A stretch of 64,000 bases of DNA from Auanema rhodensis (lineage: Eukaryota; Nematoda; Chromadorea; Rhabditida; Rhabditidae), in contig OZ059896.1 of the NCBI GenBank assembly GCA_964057225.1, forward strand, positions 6,944,001 to 7,008,000, in the 5' to 3' direction. The position numbers and the translations under genes are program-made. Of the stretch, positions 11,948-26,688 are shown one piece after another. The notes under the pieces are model-generated. The model worked only from the letters and a program-made list of their open reading frames with translations. It had not been told where the DNA came from and did not search any database. Position 1 is the stretch's first letter. Each line of letters opens with the position of its first letter.

Positions 11948-13784
11948 TCATAGCAGCTCTGAGATTCTTTCAGCGAGATACTTTAAGGAAAGAGCATCTT
12001 GAATGGATCCTTTTATTTTTAAGGAGCCATCCATATAAGCGTTAATAGGAGAAACAGTTTTTTTAATTAATTGGAAGAAAACTACTTCAGATGTTTCGAA
12101 GACAACATCGGGATTACTGGCTTGCCCGAGAGCGCAACTGCCAGGAGGGTGTTTGAGGTCTATGTACATTGGTTGTAAGCCACTACAATTGACTTGGAAA
12201 ACTTTTCCAATCGAGCGTGTCAGGGGTTCATCAATAGCAAGATTAATAACAGAAATAAGCTTGTCAACATCTAGACCAGGACTGAGATCAATCAGTACTC
12301 CCTCTGATGTACCAGGTTCCGGATTTGAACTCGATTCTTCTTCTTGTGGTTCACGATCCTTACTGAATTCTGTTAGGGCCGGTTCAATTACCTGAAAAAA
12401 AAATAAGTCTGAGCTGTATAATAATTTTTAATGAGTGACCTGCCAAATTTGTTTGCCTGTTTCTGAGGATGCTACAGCACTTAAAGCGGCTAAGCCCATA
12501 TTTTCTCCCTCTTTAATAATTTTAATCTCTGATAACTCAACGTTAGTTATTTCAACACCAAATTGAGCTGTGAAAGCTTGTAATTCATTCTGAATGTTGT
12601 TATCTTATACTATTTTTACAATTATAATCAATACCTGAAAATCGCCAGAAATAATCTTTCGATCTTGTGCATTTGTTAATTCACATATTCTTTTTTTACT
12701 AATGTATCTGTAGAGCATTGTATTCGCAAGCGTTCTTGTAGAACTATTTCTGTCCTGAAAAACAAATATTTATTTTATATTTTACACGTATGAAGTATCA
12801 ATACGTGTATCATGTTGGTAGAAGGTGGAACAGTACTTAGAATGAAAAACAAACTGATGGTTTTCGAAAATAAAGTAGGAAAAGTTTACCTGGACACCAC
12901 AAACAGCCGAGATGGGATCACGAATTTTCAAAAAAATTGTAGCACCAAGTTCTACTAGTCCTCTATCAATTGTGATAATCTGAAAGAATATTGTAACAAA
13001 GTGTATTATCCTGAAAAAATTACTTGTTGTGGTGGCACATTGAATGCTGTTATTGAAGTATTAATACGATGTGTACTATCGATACATGGAAAAACCAAAG
13101 CTACTCCTGGTCCTTTAGTTTTTTGTGCTCGACCAAGCCTTAATATGACCAATCGTTCTGATGCCGATATAAACTATAATATTATTTATTAAGTAAATAT
13201 GCTATTTTAATTATTTTTTTTACTTTTAGAACAAACATCAATGAAAAAGGTAATGTAATTGCTGCTAATATTACACTCATTCCATAAATAAATAGTTCAA
13301 CAGCATTCATTGGAGGAATCTAAAATTTAAAATAAGTTTTATTGTGATAATGAGACAAAAATTCAAATAGCTTTATATCGAAGATAGTTTTGATATTTAT
13401 AACGTTATAGATAAAGATATATTTTTGAATAATATTTTTCACAAACAATAACTATATCGAAAAACATAATTATTATAAATTCATACCTCTTCTTCATCTC
13501 TATTGAACATATGAGAATAAGTAAAACGACTATACTTATTTCCTTGTCGTCCATATCTAAAATTATAAAATTATGATATAAAAATAAATTTAAAAAATAA
13601 CAAAGTTATACCTTTTGGGCACCTCATATCCCATACGATCTAAATCATTATAAGTGGCATAGGTGAAGGCGCTACCGAACGTTCCATCAGGAACTCCATA
13701 TTCAATTTCGTTATTATATTTTGCCATTCTGTCTTCTTCATCGTCATTCGGCAAAGCCGAATAATGAACAGATGATAGAGGCAT
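11948..13784 (-). CDS. unc-24: UNC-24 / stomatin-like protein 1, stomatin plus SCP2 domains (430 aa)
   Basis: Eight exons join to 430 residues (13612-13784, 13487-13556, 13224-13319, 13024-13173, 12890-12979, 12635-12754, 12440-12589, 11948-12391). Residues about 80-115 contain a hydrophobic hairpin segment (MNAVELFIYGMSVILAAITL). The stomatin/PHB domain follows with SERLVILRLGR, GPGVALVFPCID and TLANTMLYRYISKKRI. The final exon adds an SCP2-type sterol carrier domain (LDVDKLISVINLAIDEP to YLAERISELL). This two-domain layout is diagnostic for UNC-24/STOML1. In C. elegans it acts with UNC-1 and MEC-2 at the plasma membrane on channel activity and lipid rafts. The start is the first ATG in the first exon. 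Exon phases all agree. Confidence 0.96.
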
Positions 13785-15652
13785 CTGAGCAACTTCACCC
13801 CTCTTCGTGTGTTACTTAAAAATTTAAAATGGTTTCATAAAAAAGGAATAAGATGAAAGACAGACATACGAATGTTTAAACATCATCAAAGATCATATAC
13901 TTTTTAATTGTTTTCACTAATTTTGAAAAAAAAATTATAATACAAATAAAATTAAAAAAAGAATTGTTTTATTATAAAATAATCAAATTGTTCTATATTA
14001 TAAAATTTTTTATTAAAAACTAATTAAATGAATGAACAGAATTGTATTTGAATTTAAACAATTATAGTAACAAAAACAACAGGATTGATGTAGAATAAAG
14101 GAATAATGGCAGGATGACGATGAGTAGAAGCCGTACCAGATATGACCAGATGAAGCTATTGGTCCGTTCCAGTCAGCCTAGACGCCAATAGCAATGTCTG
14201 CTTTCTCTCTTCTTGACATCCTTACTCAACTGTCTCTGACGTCTGCTTGCTCTCCAACTAGCCTGCTCTACTCATATTTCAGCTGTTCTGCCGCAACGTC
14301 CAGAAGTGCTATTTCAATGGTTAGTGCTCTCCATTCATAGAATATTACTCTGCTCATGCTCTTTATCTCTGTATTATCTGAATCAAGAATTCTATTTTCC
14401 TTTAAGTAATGAGGCATCGATCATTTTATTAAGAGAAGAAGTCTCAATGGAGACGCAGAGAACACAAGAAAAGAAAGCCAGTAGAAGAACAACAGCCGGT
14501 GGCAATAAAATATGAGAGAGAACAGACAAAAGATGGAATAAGAAAGCGAAAAGGCAAGGCTATATTGTAAAGAAGAAAAGAGAGGAGCAATAGTGGTAAA
14601 GAAAAAACAAGAGAGAGATAGAGATAGAGAGAGAGAGCAATGAGAGAATAGGAGGAAGGAATAGAGATTAAAGACTTCCAAAGAGTTTGTCCTTATTCTT
14701 TGTAAAATATAAGAAATATTCTAGAATAAGCTTCTCGTGTCATTGTTGAATAGCTTTTCATAAATGCATGTAGAGACATTCATTGCAAAATCATCCTTAT
14801 AGATTTATGAACATGCAACGATATGTATGTATATCTGAATAGAAACTGTAATGACCTCTTACGATAGATGTGAGTAGGCTTCAGCATGAAGTACAAGTAT
14901 TCGATGTTCTAACATGATGATAAATATCAACAAAATATCTTATTTTAAGGGATCAAACACAAACTATTTCATTTAATTTACATTTATTAAGATTAACAAA
15001 TCATTTTTTCTTATTTTCATTATTGAATTATACGTTTATTTCTGGAAAATTGACTTCATAGACTAGCTAACACAATCATTTTAATGTCATATGAAGGTCA
15101 TTTGAACTATTCAGTTTCTGCTACTTCTTTTATTGATTATTTTAATAATAATAGAAATAAGTTTTAGTGCAACCTGTATTCTTAGTATCGTATCAAACAT
15201 CATTATATTTCTTAATTTCTCACTGAATATTGGGTTCTTTCGAGACTTTGCAAGATGAAATGTTTATAGAATTCAACAATATAGATTCGAAAATATTATT
15301 CATGTGTAGACAAATTATTATATTACATACTATTGTACTTCCTTCTTTTTTTAAAATAATTTTTGTAACTATATATATATATTATAACCAAATTTCAACT
15401 TATAAAAACTATTTGAGTTGTATTTGTCGATTTTTAATTTTTTTTAATATTAGTAGTAGAAATAAAAAATATACATGTTTAATATAATAAATAATATTTA
15501 TTTTATAATTATTTAGTAATATATATTTAATTATAATACATATATTAAAGTCAGACATATGATGGGGCTTAAGTATAAGGAATGTTACAAGTACAACTGT
15601 ACAGCTTAAACATTCTCGTTTAGAGCATTAATAGTGGAATGAATAATCAATC
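13785..15652. other. intergenic, unc-24 promoter and purine-rich tracts
   Basis: About 1.9 kb without a supported gene. It includes a less AT-rich block at about 14090-14300 with paired CCAAT boxes and a GA-rich simple-sequence tract around 14609-14638. A 69-codon plus frame and an overlapping 86-codon minus frame at 14306-14681 are made of simple sequence. I regard neither as coding. Confidence 0.45.
14155..14192. promoter_or_regulatory. inverted pair of CCAAT boxes upstream of unc-24
   Basis: GCTATTGG at 14155-14162 and CCAATAGC at 14185-14192 form a perfect 8-base inverted repeat with a 22-base spacer, about 370 bases upstream of the unc-24 start. CCAAT is the NF-Y core; binding here is an inference. 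Confidence 0.4.
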
Positions 15653-16451
15653 TTAGTGGTGACGATGTCTAAGTCCACGTCCACCACGCATACCGTGATG
15701 TCCGAAATGTCCGAAGCGTTCTTTGTGGAGTTCGAACAATTCATCACGTGCATCCTCAGAGAGAGCAGTGTAGATATCACGCTTTTGTTGGTCGAGTTTC
15801 TCGAGTTTATCATAGGCATCACGAGCTTCCTTGCTCAATTTCTCAACCTTAGCTTTGTAAGCTTCACGATCATCTTCCATTTTCTTGTGGAATTTGTTGA
15901 ATTCTTCAAGAAGATCTCCAGTGAGGATTTTGTCAGCAAGTTCTCTAAGCTTAGCTGGCTTTTCATCGTGCTTGATGCTTCTGTCCTTAAAATTGAATAT
16001 ATGATAGATGATCAATTAGTATACTGTATCAATACCTTGAAGATAGCACGGAACTGTTCTTGGATATCCTTGGAGGCATTCTTAAGGAATGGTGGAAGTG
16101 GTGGGCCTCTCTTGAAGATAGATTTACGTTGTTCCTTAGTGAGTCCTTCCATCTAATAGATCAAATAAGAATTTTCAAACAAATCACATTATTCTAACCA
16201 ATTCACGGGTCTGTCCTTGTTGATTGTAACATTTGTCTCCCTCTTTGTAATCGGCCCAAATTTCCTTCATTTTGGTTTGCATTTCTTCTGGGAGATCTTC
16301 AATAAATGGTGGAAGCCCGCATGGTGGAGGTCCCTAAGAATAAGCAACATTTTTAAAAATCACACACTATTAGGTTTACCTTTCTGAATCCTCCAAATGC
16401 CTGAGTTACCGATACCAGCAACGCAGCAGCCAAAATAAAACGAAGAGACAT
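15653..16451 (-). CDS. SXP/RAL-2 (DUF148) family secreted protein (218 aa)
   Basis: Four exons (16380-16451, 16199-16333, 16036-16152, 15653-15985) give 218 residues. A signal peptide (MSLRFILAAALLVSVTQA) precedes GFRKGPPPCGLPPFIEDLP. Two related helical segments with the SXP/RAL-2 pattern follow: GPPLPPFLKNASKDIQEQF, then KILTGDLLEEFNKFHKKM and LSEDARDELFELHKERFG. The C-terminus is His/Gly/Arg-rich (GHFGHHGMRGGRGLRHRHH), which could bind metal; that is an inference. The family is nematode-specific, secreted and often immunogenic in parasites. Its biochemical role is not settled. Three small introns of 46-50 bases are unambiguous. Confidence 0.9.
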
Positions 16452-17594
16452 TTAGATATAAGTTAGACGACGATTTGAATTGTCGTTGGATGCTTTCTGT
16501 TCTCCGGGACTGTTCTTATATAGGTGAGTCTATCGTCCAACCCCAACAACTGTCCATACAAATAGATGATAGACTAACTAGAGACTGTATTAACGACAGA
16601 GAACGACAGTGCGCGACAGAAGAAAGTTTGCACGAATGATGATGATCAGACAGTTAGTGATGAAGACCACGAGTATACTTGCCGAATATGGCAGATGATC
16701 ATTGCCGTCAATGAGCGAATTCGGCGTACGTTGATGAATCTTTGATGACAATAGTTCATCACAACTATTAGGATTTGGCGATTTCTTCCTCAGTGATTAG
16801 TCATGCTTGATAAAATCGTCATTCTTGTCCTGTTTCGTTGTATATGAGCTGAAAACTTAGTGAAAGCTGTAATAGAACTTAATTTCACAGCAAACACCAC
16901 TAATTTACAGCGAAACGAATACCCCCCCCCCCCCTCTCTCTCTTCCGTTTTTGTCCCCTTTTGACAGTAGTTTATAGGAACTTAAGATATATGATATGAT
17001 TTCTGAAAGTTATGAAAGATATATAACTTTTCCAACAATTTTTATATTTGTTGTCTTTCTATATCTAATCTGGTGGTCATGATCATTTTTATTTTCGTAT
17101 TTGTTCATGTTTCTCCTAACCCGCAAGCACACAAACTATTTCGCATTCAACAACGGATGCTTTTTTTGGATTTTTACGTCTCCTCCATTCCCAATATCTC
17201 TCATTTCTTCGTGATAATCCTGGGGAAACTTATGATGATCGTCTGCTCTTCCTACCGATCACTCCTAGTGTCAACATCAGAGATCTCGATCATGCATTGT
17301 TCTCTACCACAAAATCTTCTGAAGCGAACAAAACATAATGTGCAAGAGCCCTCAAAATAGAAAGTTCCAGTTTATCCTCCTCATAATCTTTGCTGGATGA
17401 ATCACCATATCTGTCAGTATAGTGTGACACATAGTAGTATCCTCTTAAAACTACAATTCAGAAAAAAACAGGTTGTATTTTTAATATCAAGCATAAAAAG
17501 TGCTGTACAAATGAATATTATACTATGATAAAACTTTTGCATATAAAACATTATGAATTCAACTTATGATATATCTAATGCATTTTTTCTATTA
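16452..17594. other. intergenic, with a C13/CT homopolymer tract
   Basis: Upstream flank of the SXP/RAL-2 gene and 3' flank of the P450 gene. A run of 13 C at 16922-16934 is followed directly by (CT)n. A 95-codon plus frame at 17073-17360 has no splice or family support. Confidence 0.45.
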
Positions 17595-19724
<2,130 letters not shown>

Positions 19725-20515
19725 TTATGCTAGAATATAATTATAACTAAACATAATTTATAAATTATAAAAGAAATGGCAAACTCTCCAAAATGATCTA
19801 TAACTGATTTCGAGACCTGATTACGTGGTAACAAGAACAGTTCAAATATCTCTTGTTATGGTTTTGAATGGAGCACATTTCAAACTATAGTAAAATTAAA
19901 GTCAACCATCGGTTAATCGAAAACAGTTTATTATTTATTTGTAGTATGGAGTACAGTATTTTTTTCTTTATTTTAACAATTATTCGAATAATTATTCATA
20001 TTATTAAAGCGGGGCTAACTAAATTATTGTTTAGTTTTTGTATTAAATAAATAATAAAACAGATTAACATCACATCATATGCTTAAGACCTAGTTTTTTA
20101 TGAAATACAGAATCATATATAATATATTGCACTTTCAAGATTGCTTAGAGCATTATGGTCATGTCAGGCTTTCGAACAGATAATAGTTCCGCTTTTGAAT
20201 AAAGCTTGTTTAGTATGGAACAAGAAAACAATTCTCCATGGGTGTGGCAGTAATGCTTGTACAGTACGAAAACGTGTGAGATTCCTGTGTATATTTCTGA
20301 ATGGTCGGTTAAAAGAGAAATAACGGGCTTACGAAGTGCTTTGTTCTATCTTTGATATATGAACTAAGAAGCGCAACACATGCTTGTTTTTTTTTTATTT
20401 TGCAACTTTGCGATATCATAGAATTGAATCTTCATTTTTTTAAATAAATAAGAAAAACAACAAATATGTACAGACAATGATCAGAAAAGAAAGCTTTGAA
20501 ATAGATACATAGTTT
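19725..20515. other. intergenic between P450 and lipase
   Basis: About 790 AT-rich bases holding the P450 promoter and the lipase 3' end. Two plus frames of 60 codons (19868-20050, 20141-20323) show no splice signals or similarity and are not called. Confidence 0.4.
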
Positions 20516-21774
20516 TTAATGACTCTTCAAGATATCGGCTTGTTGCTGAATTGTTCCGAACAGCACTTGTTCGTGTGATTTCGCAGTATGCTGAAAAAAA
20601 AAAGATTTTCAATTCAGACGAATACTGCTTTTTAAAAGTTCATATAACGTTTCGTTTATCATGAGACTTTTCAAGTTTTTTGTTTTTAAAGAGAAGAGTT
20701 AACTTACGAGAATCTCTTTAGCTCCGGAGAACATGTGAACCTTTCCTCCACATGGTGAATAATATCCTATGATTTCGTCAGATGTGGAACCAATAGAGTA
20801 GACATGCTTTGCAAGCTTTCTAAAACAACTTAAGTTTATAACATATTTCAAATTAAAACTAACTGATTTTGATTAATATCCTTGATAAATTTAGAAGTAC
20901 AACTGAGACCATTAATATTGCTACATACTCCATTTGGAAGTGGAATAGCGCATAAGAGAGATCCTTTAATGCATAAATATGAGTTATAAAATTAATTTAA
21001 TTATTACCTTGGTTAGCTCCTCCTACAGATAAGAAAGTAATAATATTATTAGCAATTGACTTTCCAATATATTCATTTGTATCAACACATCTTCCTCCCA
21101 AAATAGCCTTAAATCGTTTTTATAAAGTGAGAAAGTAATAGCATTGTTACCTTTCTGGCAATTGGAGATCCCATTGATAATCCAACAACATCAATAGTAG
21201 AATGATAATATTTAATTGTAGCTTCAAGCATTTTACGAACCTAAAAATAATAAAAATAAAAAGTAAGTAGAATATATAATAAGTATAATATACCTGCTTA
21301 ACATATTCACATTTCATAGTTTCTTGAAGAACTCTAGCATCTAAGGATTCTCCTGGTCCATAAGATGTAGCTAGGATACGTTCACCAGAAAGTCCTAGAA
21401 AAATAAATTGTTCATTAACTGAATATTAAAAAAAGTTTTATCAAATATTACCACGAGAAGCATAGATTTTACGCTGATTCCATAAAGAACCAGCCATGGA
21501 ACGTAACCCATGAACAACAACTATTGGTCTATGACTGTAATATATCAATTAGAATAAAAATAAAATAAATAATAGAAAAGTGTACAAACCTTCCACGGTA
21601 GCTTGGACCACCACCAAAACTTCCTTGATTATGTTTGCCAAGGTCGGCTCTAGTTAGTTTATGAAGCGTTGCACTTCCAAAACGTTTTTGGATAAATCGT
21701 GCAAAATTTGGATGAAATTCTGCACTTACTATGCTAACAATAACTAACAGAATGGCAATGTTTCGGACAAACAT
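20516..21774 (-). CDS. secreted lipase, class 2 / LIPS family (281 aa)
   Basis: Eight exons (21590-21774, 21452-21534, 21294-21394, 21151-21240, 21008-21107, 20864-20963, 20708-20819, 20516-20590) encode 281 residues. The signal peptide (MFVRNIAILLVIVSIVSAEF) is followed by the alpha/beta-hydrolase core. HRPIVVVHGLRSMAGSLW carries the oxyanion region. GLSMGSPIARK is the nucleophile elbow (G-L-S-M-G). VGSTSDE-type residues (SIGSTSDEIIGYYSP) probably supply the acid, and a His near HTAKSHEQV the base. Cysteines are numerous, as expected for a secreted enzyme. The family hydrolyses acyl esters outside the cell. An in-frame upstream ATG exists, but the chosen start gives a clean signal peptide. 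Confidence 0.92.
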
Positions 21775-22854
21775 TATAGACAAAAATGGTTGCCAGATAA
21801 GGCTTATGGCTTTATATACCTGCGCTATAATGATATTCCTGCCGAAGGCGTGCGCACGGTAGAGGTGGATCGACGTCTGGCTCAAGGGCGACAGATAAAA
21901 GAAATTATCAGATACGCTGAGAATGATTTTCCAGATATAAGGTTCAGGCTGTGCAGAGAAATCATATCCAGCGAAATTCAAGTTACGTCTTTTGCACTGT
22001 TCATGCCAAGTCTATCTTCTTTTTTGCGACCAATTATAGTCATTCTCTAAAATTTCCAAAGAATCTACCTATCACTATATATATCCAATGTATCTTTTCC
22101 CAAAAATCTTGTTTACTGGAGGTCGTTAAATTCAGCTAATCACAATAAGGAATAAAATGAATGATCATTTGGTTTTGATAAATTAAAAAAAGAAGTAGAA
22201 GAAGAAAATGATCTGAATAGAATACAATGTGAGATTATAACATTTATTATCATAAATTATATATTAGAATTAAAGCATTACTTGTTTAGATTCGTGATCA
22301 AAAAGATTTATTCTTTGGTTTAGCTGTTTTCTTTGTTATATTCATATATTTATATTTATTTTCTTTATTCATTTCATAGATATGATATCATGAAAGAAAT
22401 GTTGTTTATTGCTTATCTATATTCTCATTAATCAATGGCATAATTCGTTTTAAGAATGAATAATTACATATAGTTAACGATAAAGTCTTTGAAACCTAAA
22501 CTAAATCTTTAACATCACTGTAATTAATGAAAGTCGACGAAACATCTAAAGCTGAACTGAAAATGAAAATTATCTTCCTTGTAGAAAGTACGTGGAAAAA
22601 CAATATCTTAATCTCATTTTAATCTCATAGATTCGTACATAAGTACTGTTTTTCTGACACAAAATGGTTTTGTAATATCATATTCATAATATAAACAAAC
22701 TTTGATAGGTTAAGTTTCTATGGTTAAGGGTTAATCAAAATTATAAATATCATCATATATCCTAATGATATCATCATTTAATGAAAATTTTCAAGATGTT
22801 TCTCTTTTATTTCTTTTCCCTTAGTCTATGAAACTACACACATGCGTATATAGA
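21775..22854. other. intergenic upstream of the lipase gene
   Basis: The first 250 bases are less AT-rich (GCCGAAGGCGTGCGCACGG near 21840) and are probably promoter. The rest is AT-rich with no supported gene. Confidence 0.4.
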
Positions 22855-23087
22855 CTAATGTGTGATAGAAGATAATTGACCAGCTTAATCAATGAATGAA
22901 CTTTCTAATTGATTTTCAAGATTTAATACTTTCATAATAATTTTATTTTTAAAAAAAAATTATAAATTAGACTTTATATAATCTGAATATATTTGTATTT
23001 CTCATCAAATTATTTTTTTAATTTTTTAAAAATATTTTCTAATAAACTGGATTTCATTTTATTGAAATGTTGAATTCACACGTATGT
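22855..23087 (+). repeat. left arm of a long inverted repeat
   Basis: About 233 bases, from CTAATGTGTGATAGAAG to CACACGTATGT, are nearly identical to the reverse complement of 24421-24652. Differences are mainly in A/T homopolymer lengths. Weaker similarity extends outward to an ACACATG on both sides. Confidence 0.9.
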
Positions 23088-24420
23088 GTCAATGGGTTGG
23101 TAGGCTTGACATTTTACGGATCTCCGGCCTTTTATTTCTAAAAATATGAACCCAGAAAGTTCAAAAACATATGAATTGTGAAGCAGAATGAATATATTTT
23201 CAAAATTTATTATTACATAATGTTATATCTTTATGAAATAATTTCAAAGGTAGATGAATGAATTGTTTCGATTTTCGATTTCATTATCGTCAAACTTTCA
23301 ATCTTTTTATTTTCTAAATTGCTTCCTTTTTCTTGCACAAACTACAACATACGATATGATATCTAACGATTTAAAGAATATCTGAACAATTTTTTTATAT
23401 TCTTATACACATTTCCAATCTTATAAGCAATTAAATAAAGAAAATGATATATGTTCGTATAAAAGAATAATCCAATAAATTTAAATGGATTATGATTCTT
23501 TCAACAAACAAATAAAACGAAGATGTTTATTTAAATTTCCAATGTAAAACTTTACTTTTTCTGAAATTTCTAATTAAAATGTATGATGAATGACAAAAAA
23601 ATGATTGTAAACGATATCATTGAAATACAAGGAAATCGAGTTAACTTGCTTTTTGCACTTTCAGCGCACTTAACTATTGCATTGAGAAGCTAGATGAAAT
23701 GAAAACTACCGGCTTTCGAATCAAGTTTTTTTTATTTTATTCTAAGAATCGGGAGACTTTTTTTTAAAACTTTTTTATAATCGTTAATATAAACATTATA
23801 TTTTTAAATAAAATGATATATGTATTATAGAATGTATAAGATATTCACCATTCATCTATTTTATCATATACATGTGTATACAACTCTTATATCCTTAACC
23901 ATATATATTATTTTCAGAATTATTTTATTTATTAAGAAAAGTTTGTTATTTAGTGATTTTTTTTGTGATTATATGTTTTCAAAACTTTTTTAGTTAATTA
24001 AAATAATATTTTTGACTCCTTATAAGCTTTAACTTCGCTTTTTTTTTGTTGAAATTTGCAAAGCTTCTAAACCAAACTGGAAGACACCTTTTGATTCCAA
24101 GCATTTCGGATAGGGGGTATACCTCTTGTACGGATTAACATAGTAGCATGCTTTAAGCTTTCCCTTCTAATTAGATTAAAGTTCTTCAAAAATTGTGAAT
24201 CATGTCCTTGATCGTAGAATACATAAAGCTCCTTTCTTGATGTGCTTCTCCTGGCATCATATAAACGTTTTTAGGGATAAGATGGATATCATATATCGCA
24301 ATTAATCTCTTGTTAACACAGTCAAGAAAAAGAACTTCCCTTTCCTGTCATTTGTAGAAAAATTTTATTTCATTTCATAAATATCTTAAAATATTATCAT
24401 TATATATATTATACATATGT
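23088..24420. other. spacer of the inverted repeat
   Basis: 1.33 kb between the arms. It has no open frame above 60 codons. A less AT-rich patch at about 24050-24350 gives stop-interrupted minus-strand peptides such as LYVFYDQGHDSQFLKNF and could be a decayed gene or transposon interior. I could not assign a family. Confidence 0.5.
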
Positions 24421-24652
24421 ACATACGTGTGAATTCAACATTTCAATAAGATGAAATCCAGTTTATTAGAAAATATTTTTAAAAAATTAAAAAAATAATT
24501 TGATGAGAAATACAAATATATTCAGATTATATAAAGTCTAATTTATAATTTTTTTTTTAAATAAAATTATTATGAAAGTATTAAATCTTGAAAATCAATT
24601 AGAAAGTTCATTCATTGATTAAGCTGGTCAATTATCTTCTATCACACATTAG
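24421..24652 (-). repeat. right arm of a long inverted repeat
   Basis: Reverse-complement partner of 22855-23087. With the arm and spacer lengths the whole unit is about 1.8 kb. It looks like a non-autonomous element with long terminal inverted repeats, or a hairpin locus. Confidence 0.9.
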
Positions 24653-26688
24653 ACATGTCCATGTGTCATATGTATGTATGTATATGTATGTAACATTGTC
24701 CAGGAACCAGATTACGAGAGATGAACGGAAGCAAAAAAAAAGAAATTTCACTGAGATAAAAAGAAATTTTGTGAAACAAGAAGATAATGCTTTCCCTATC
24801 AAACAGAGAAGGGGGGATTCCTAACGCTCCTGATGTTTCAAGATCATTTCTTTTATAATTTTTATGTTTATTAAGAAAAAAAAGGAAAATGTTACATTTT
24901 AATTGAAATTTTTAAGAAAAATAGAAGAATTACATGCTCATACTGTATTAAAGTTTTCGTTGGTTTTGTTATGAATTAGATTTATATTTGATATACAAAT
25001 ATTTAGGTGAAAATTATTAGTTGTGAAGATTAAAAGAAAAAAAAACTTAAAAAAGGATGAAATAGATACAAGATAAAGTGAGATATACATCTCAAATTTA
25101 AAGAAATAAATGAGTTAAACAGAGCTTCTAAATTTTTAATTACCCGCACGAAGACCAAAAACAAGTTTAATCAACTTTTCAAGAGCTAAATGCTGACTAA
25201 AAATACATCTCAATCTATCTAGTGAAATTTAATTCAAGTTTTTCATCAGGTTATTTTTCACTTTTCGATATAAAACTCATGTAATATGCTATACTATCAA
25301 ATACTTATAGTTTTGGCAATCATGTCATATCTTTCTATCTATCTATATGCATATATAGATAGTATTATACAGTCCTGTGCAAAAAACGTCGGAAAAAAAT
25401 ATCTTAGAGGCCCCAGAAATACCTTCAAACTAGAAAAAAATTTTTTTTTAATTTTATAAGTTTCGTAAGGTCACATAGTATATATTCAGTCAAAATATAT
25501 GTTAATATAATGAAAACTGATTTTTTTAGATTTTTTCTGAATTCATTATCGTTTTTTAACACTCAAAATATGTTTTTTCTGATTTTTTGTAGTTTGTCTG
25601 AGAAGGTATAAGGGATTCTAAAAGTTGTCCGAGGTTTTTTGCACATGACTCTATATAGATATGTAGATAGTATTGTGTAATATTGTCTATTTTTAAAGAA
25701 TAATATTTAATCTTTCTATTTAGCAATTAAAACTTTAATTTAAAAAAGAATTATATCAAATACAGTATGTTAAGAGCTTAAGAATTATAAATATTTATAT
25801 AATTATAAATAAGTTTTATAACTATTGTTGAATCATATCGTATACTCAGTTACATTTCAGAATCAAGAATCTGTTTCAAGTCATTAATCATGAAACTACA
25901 TGTTACCGTAATAAAGGAAACTTAAATCAGTACAATAGGAAAATCAGGAAAAATGAAAAATGACCCATTGGTATATCAGAGTAGTAGCGGAAGTCTTAGA
26001 ATAAAAATTGAACTGAGAAGAGAAGAAAAGAGAAGAGAAAAGTTTCATAATAATGTGAAAAAAAAAGAAGAAAATGTAAGAAGTAGGTGAAGGATAAAGA
26101 TATTTATATTCATGTATTTTAGAAAATAAAATTATGTTTTTTTAAATATTTCTTAATAAACAAGAAATATTTAACAAAAATATATTTATTTAGAAATATG
26201 AAAAATTAATGTTTTTGGTCAAAATTTATAAATTAGTGTTATGGACTGGGTTGAACAGATACAGTTTTGAGCTCGATTTGATAAATTAACCAAAAATACA
26301 GTATATCAGATTGGACTGATGAAACATTCATAGTTTCAGCAGATTTTAGTAACTTTTTTAGATTTAAAATCCGGGTTTTCCTAGTCAAATGTGGCGATGG
26401 AACATATGCTGTAGTCATACTTCTGACCTCAACGTCGAAATAATTTTTTTCCATTGTATTGAAACTACGTGTTTCATATTCTCAAAACTTAGTAAATTAA
26501 GTAACAATTAGGAAAATGCATTTATTAAGTTGATAAAACATAAAAATAAATAAAAAATTAGTATAATATATCATAAATTGATTTTAACAATTTATAATAA
26601 ATAATTATTATTAGATATTGCCATTAACTTAAACAATGTTATTATTATTATATCTGTTAATACTATACAAACTTATATTTTATAAAAG
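24653..26688. other. gene-poor AT-rich sequence containing a MITE
   Basis: No supported gene apart from the small mobile element at 25370-25651. A 71-codon minus frame at 26239-26454 (start MEKNYFDVEVRSM) is the least improbable coding candidate. It has no splice partner or similarity I can name. Confidence 0.4.
25370..25651. mobile_element. MITE with Tc1/mariner-like terminal inverted repeats
   Basis: A 282-base element begins CAGTCCTGTGCAAAAAAC. Its reverse complement from the other end begins GAGTCATGTGCAAAAAAC. Inverted similarity continues inward through GTCGG / CTCGG. TA dinucleotides flank both ends (25368-25369 and 25652-25653), as expected for the Tc1/mariner target duplication. There is no room for a transposase, so it is non-autonomous. 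The CAGT.. end with an internal GCAAAAAA is a known style of nematode mariner ends. Confidence 0.8.

Noticed and set aside
14306-14681. Open frames in the GA-rich region upstream of unc-24
   Set aside because: They consist of simple-sequence repeats (Ser/Leu/Phe or Arg/Lys/Glu runs) without other support.
21775-21981. Longer N-terminus for the lipase from an upstream in-frame ATG
   Set aside because: It would add about 70 residues before a perfect signal peptide at the 21774 start, which makes no sense for a secreted enzyme.
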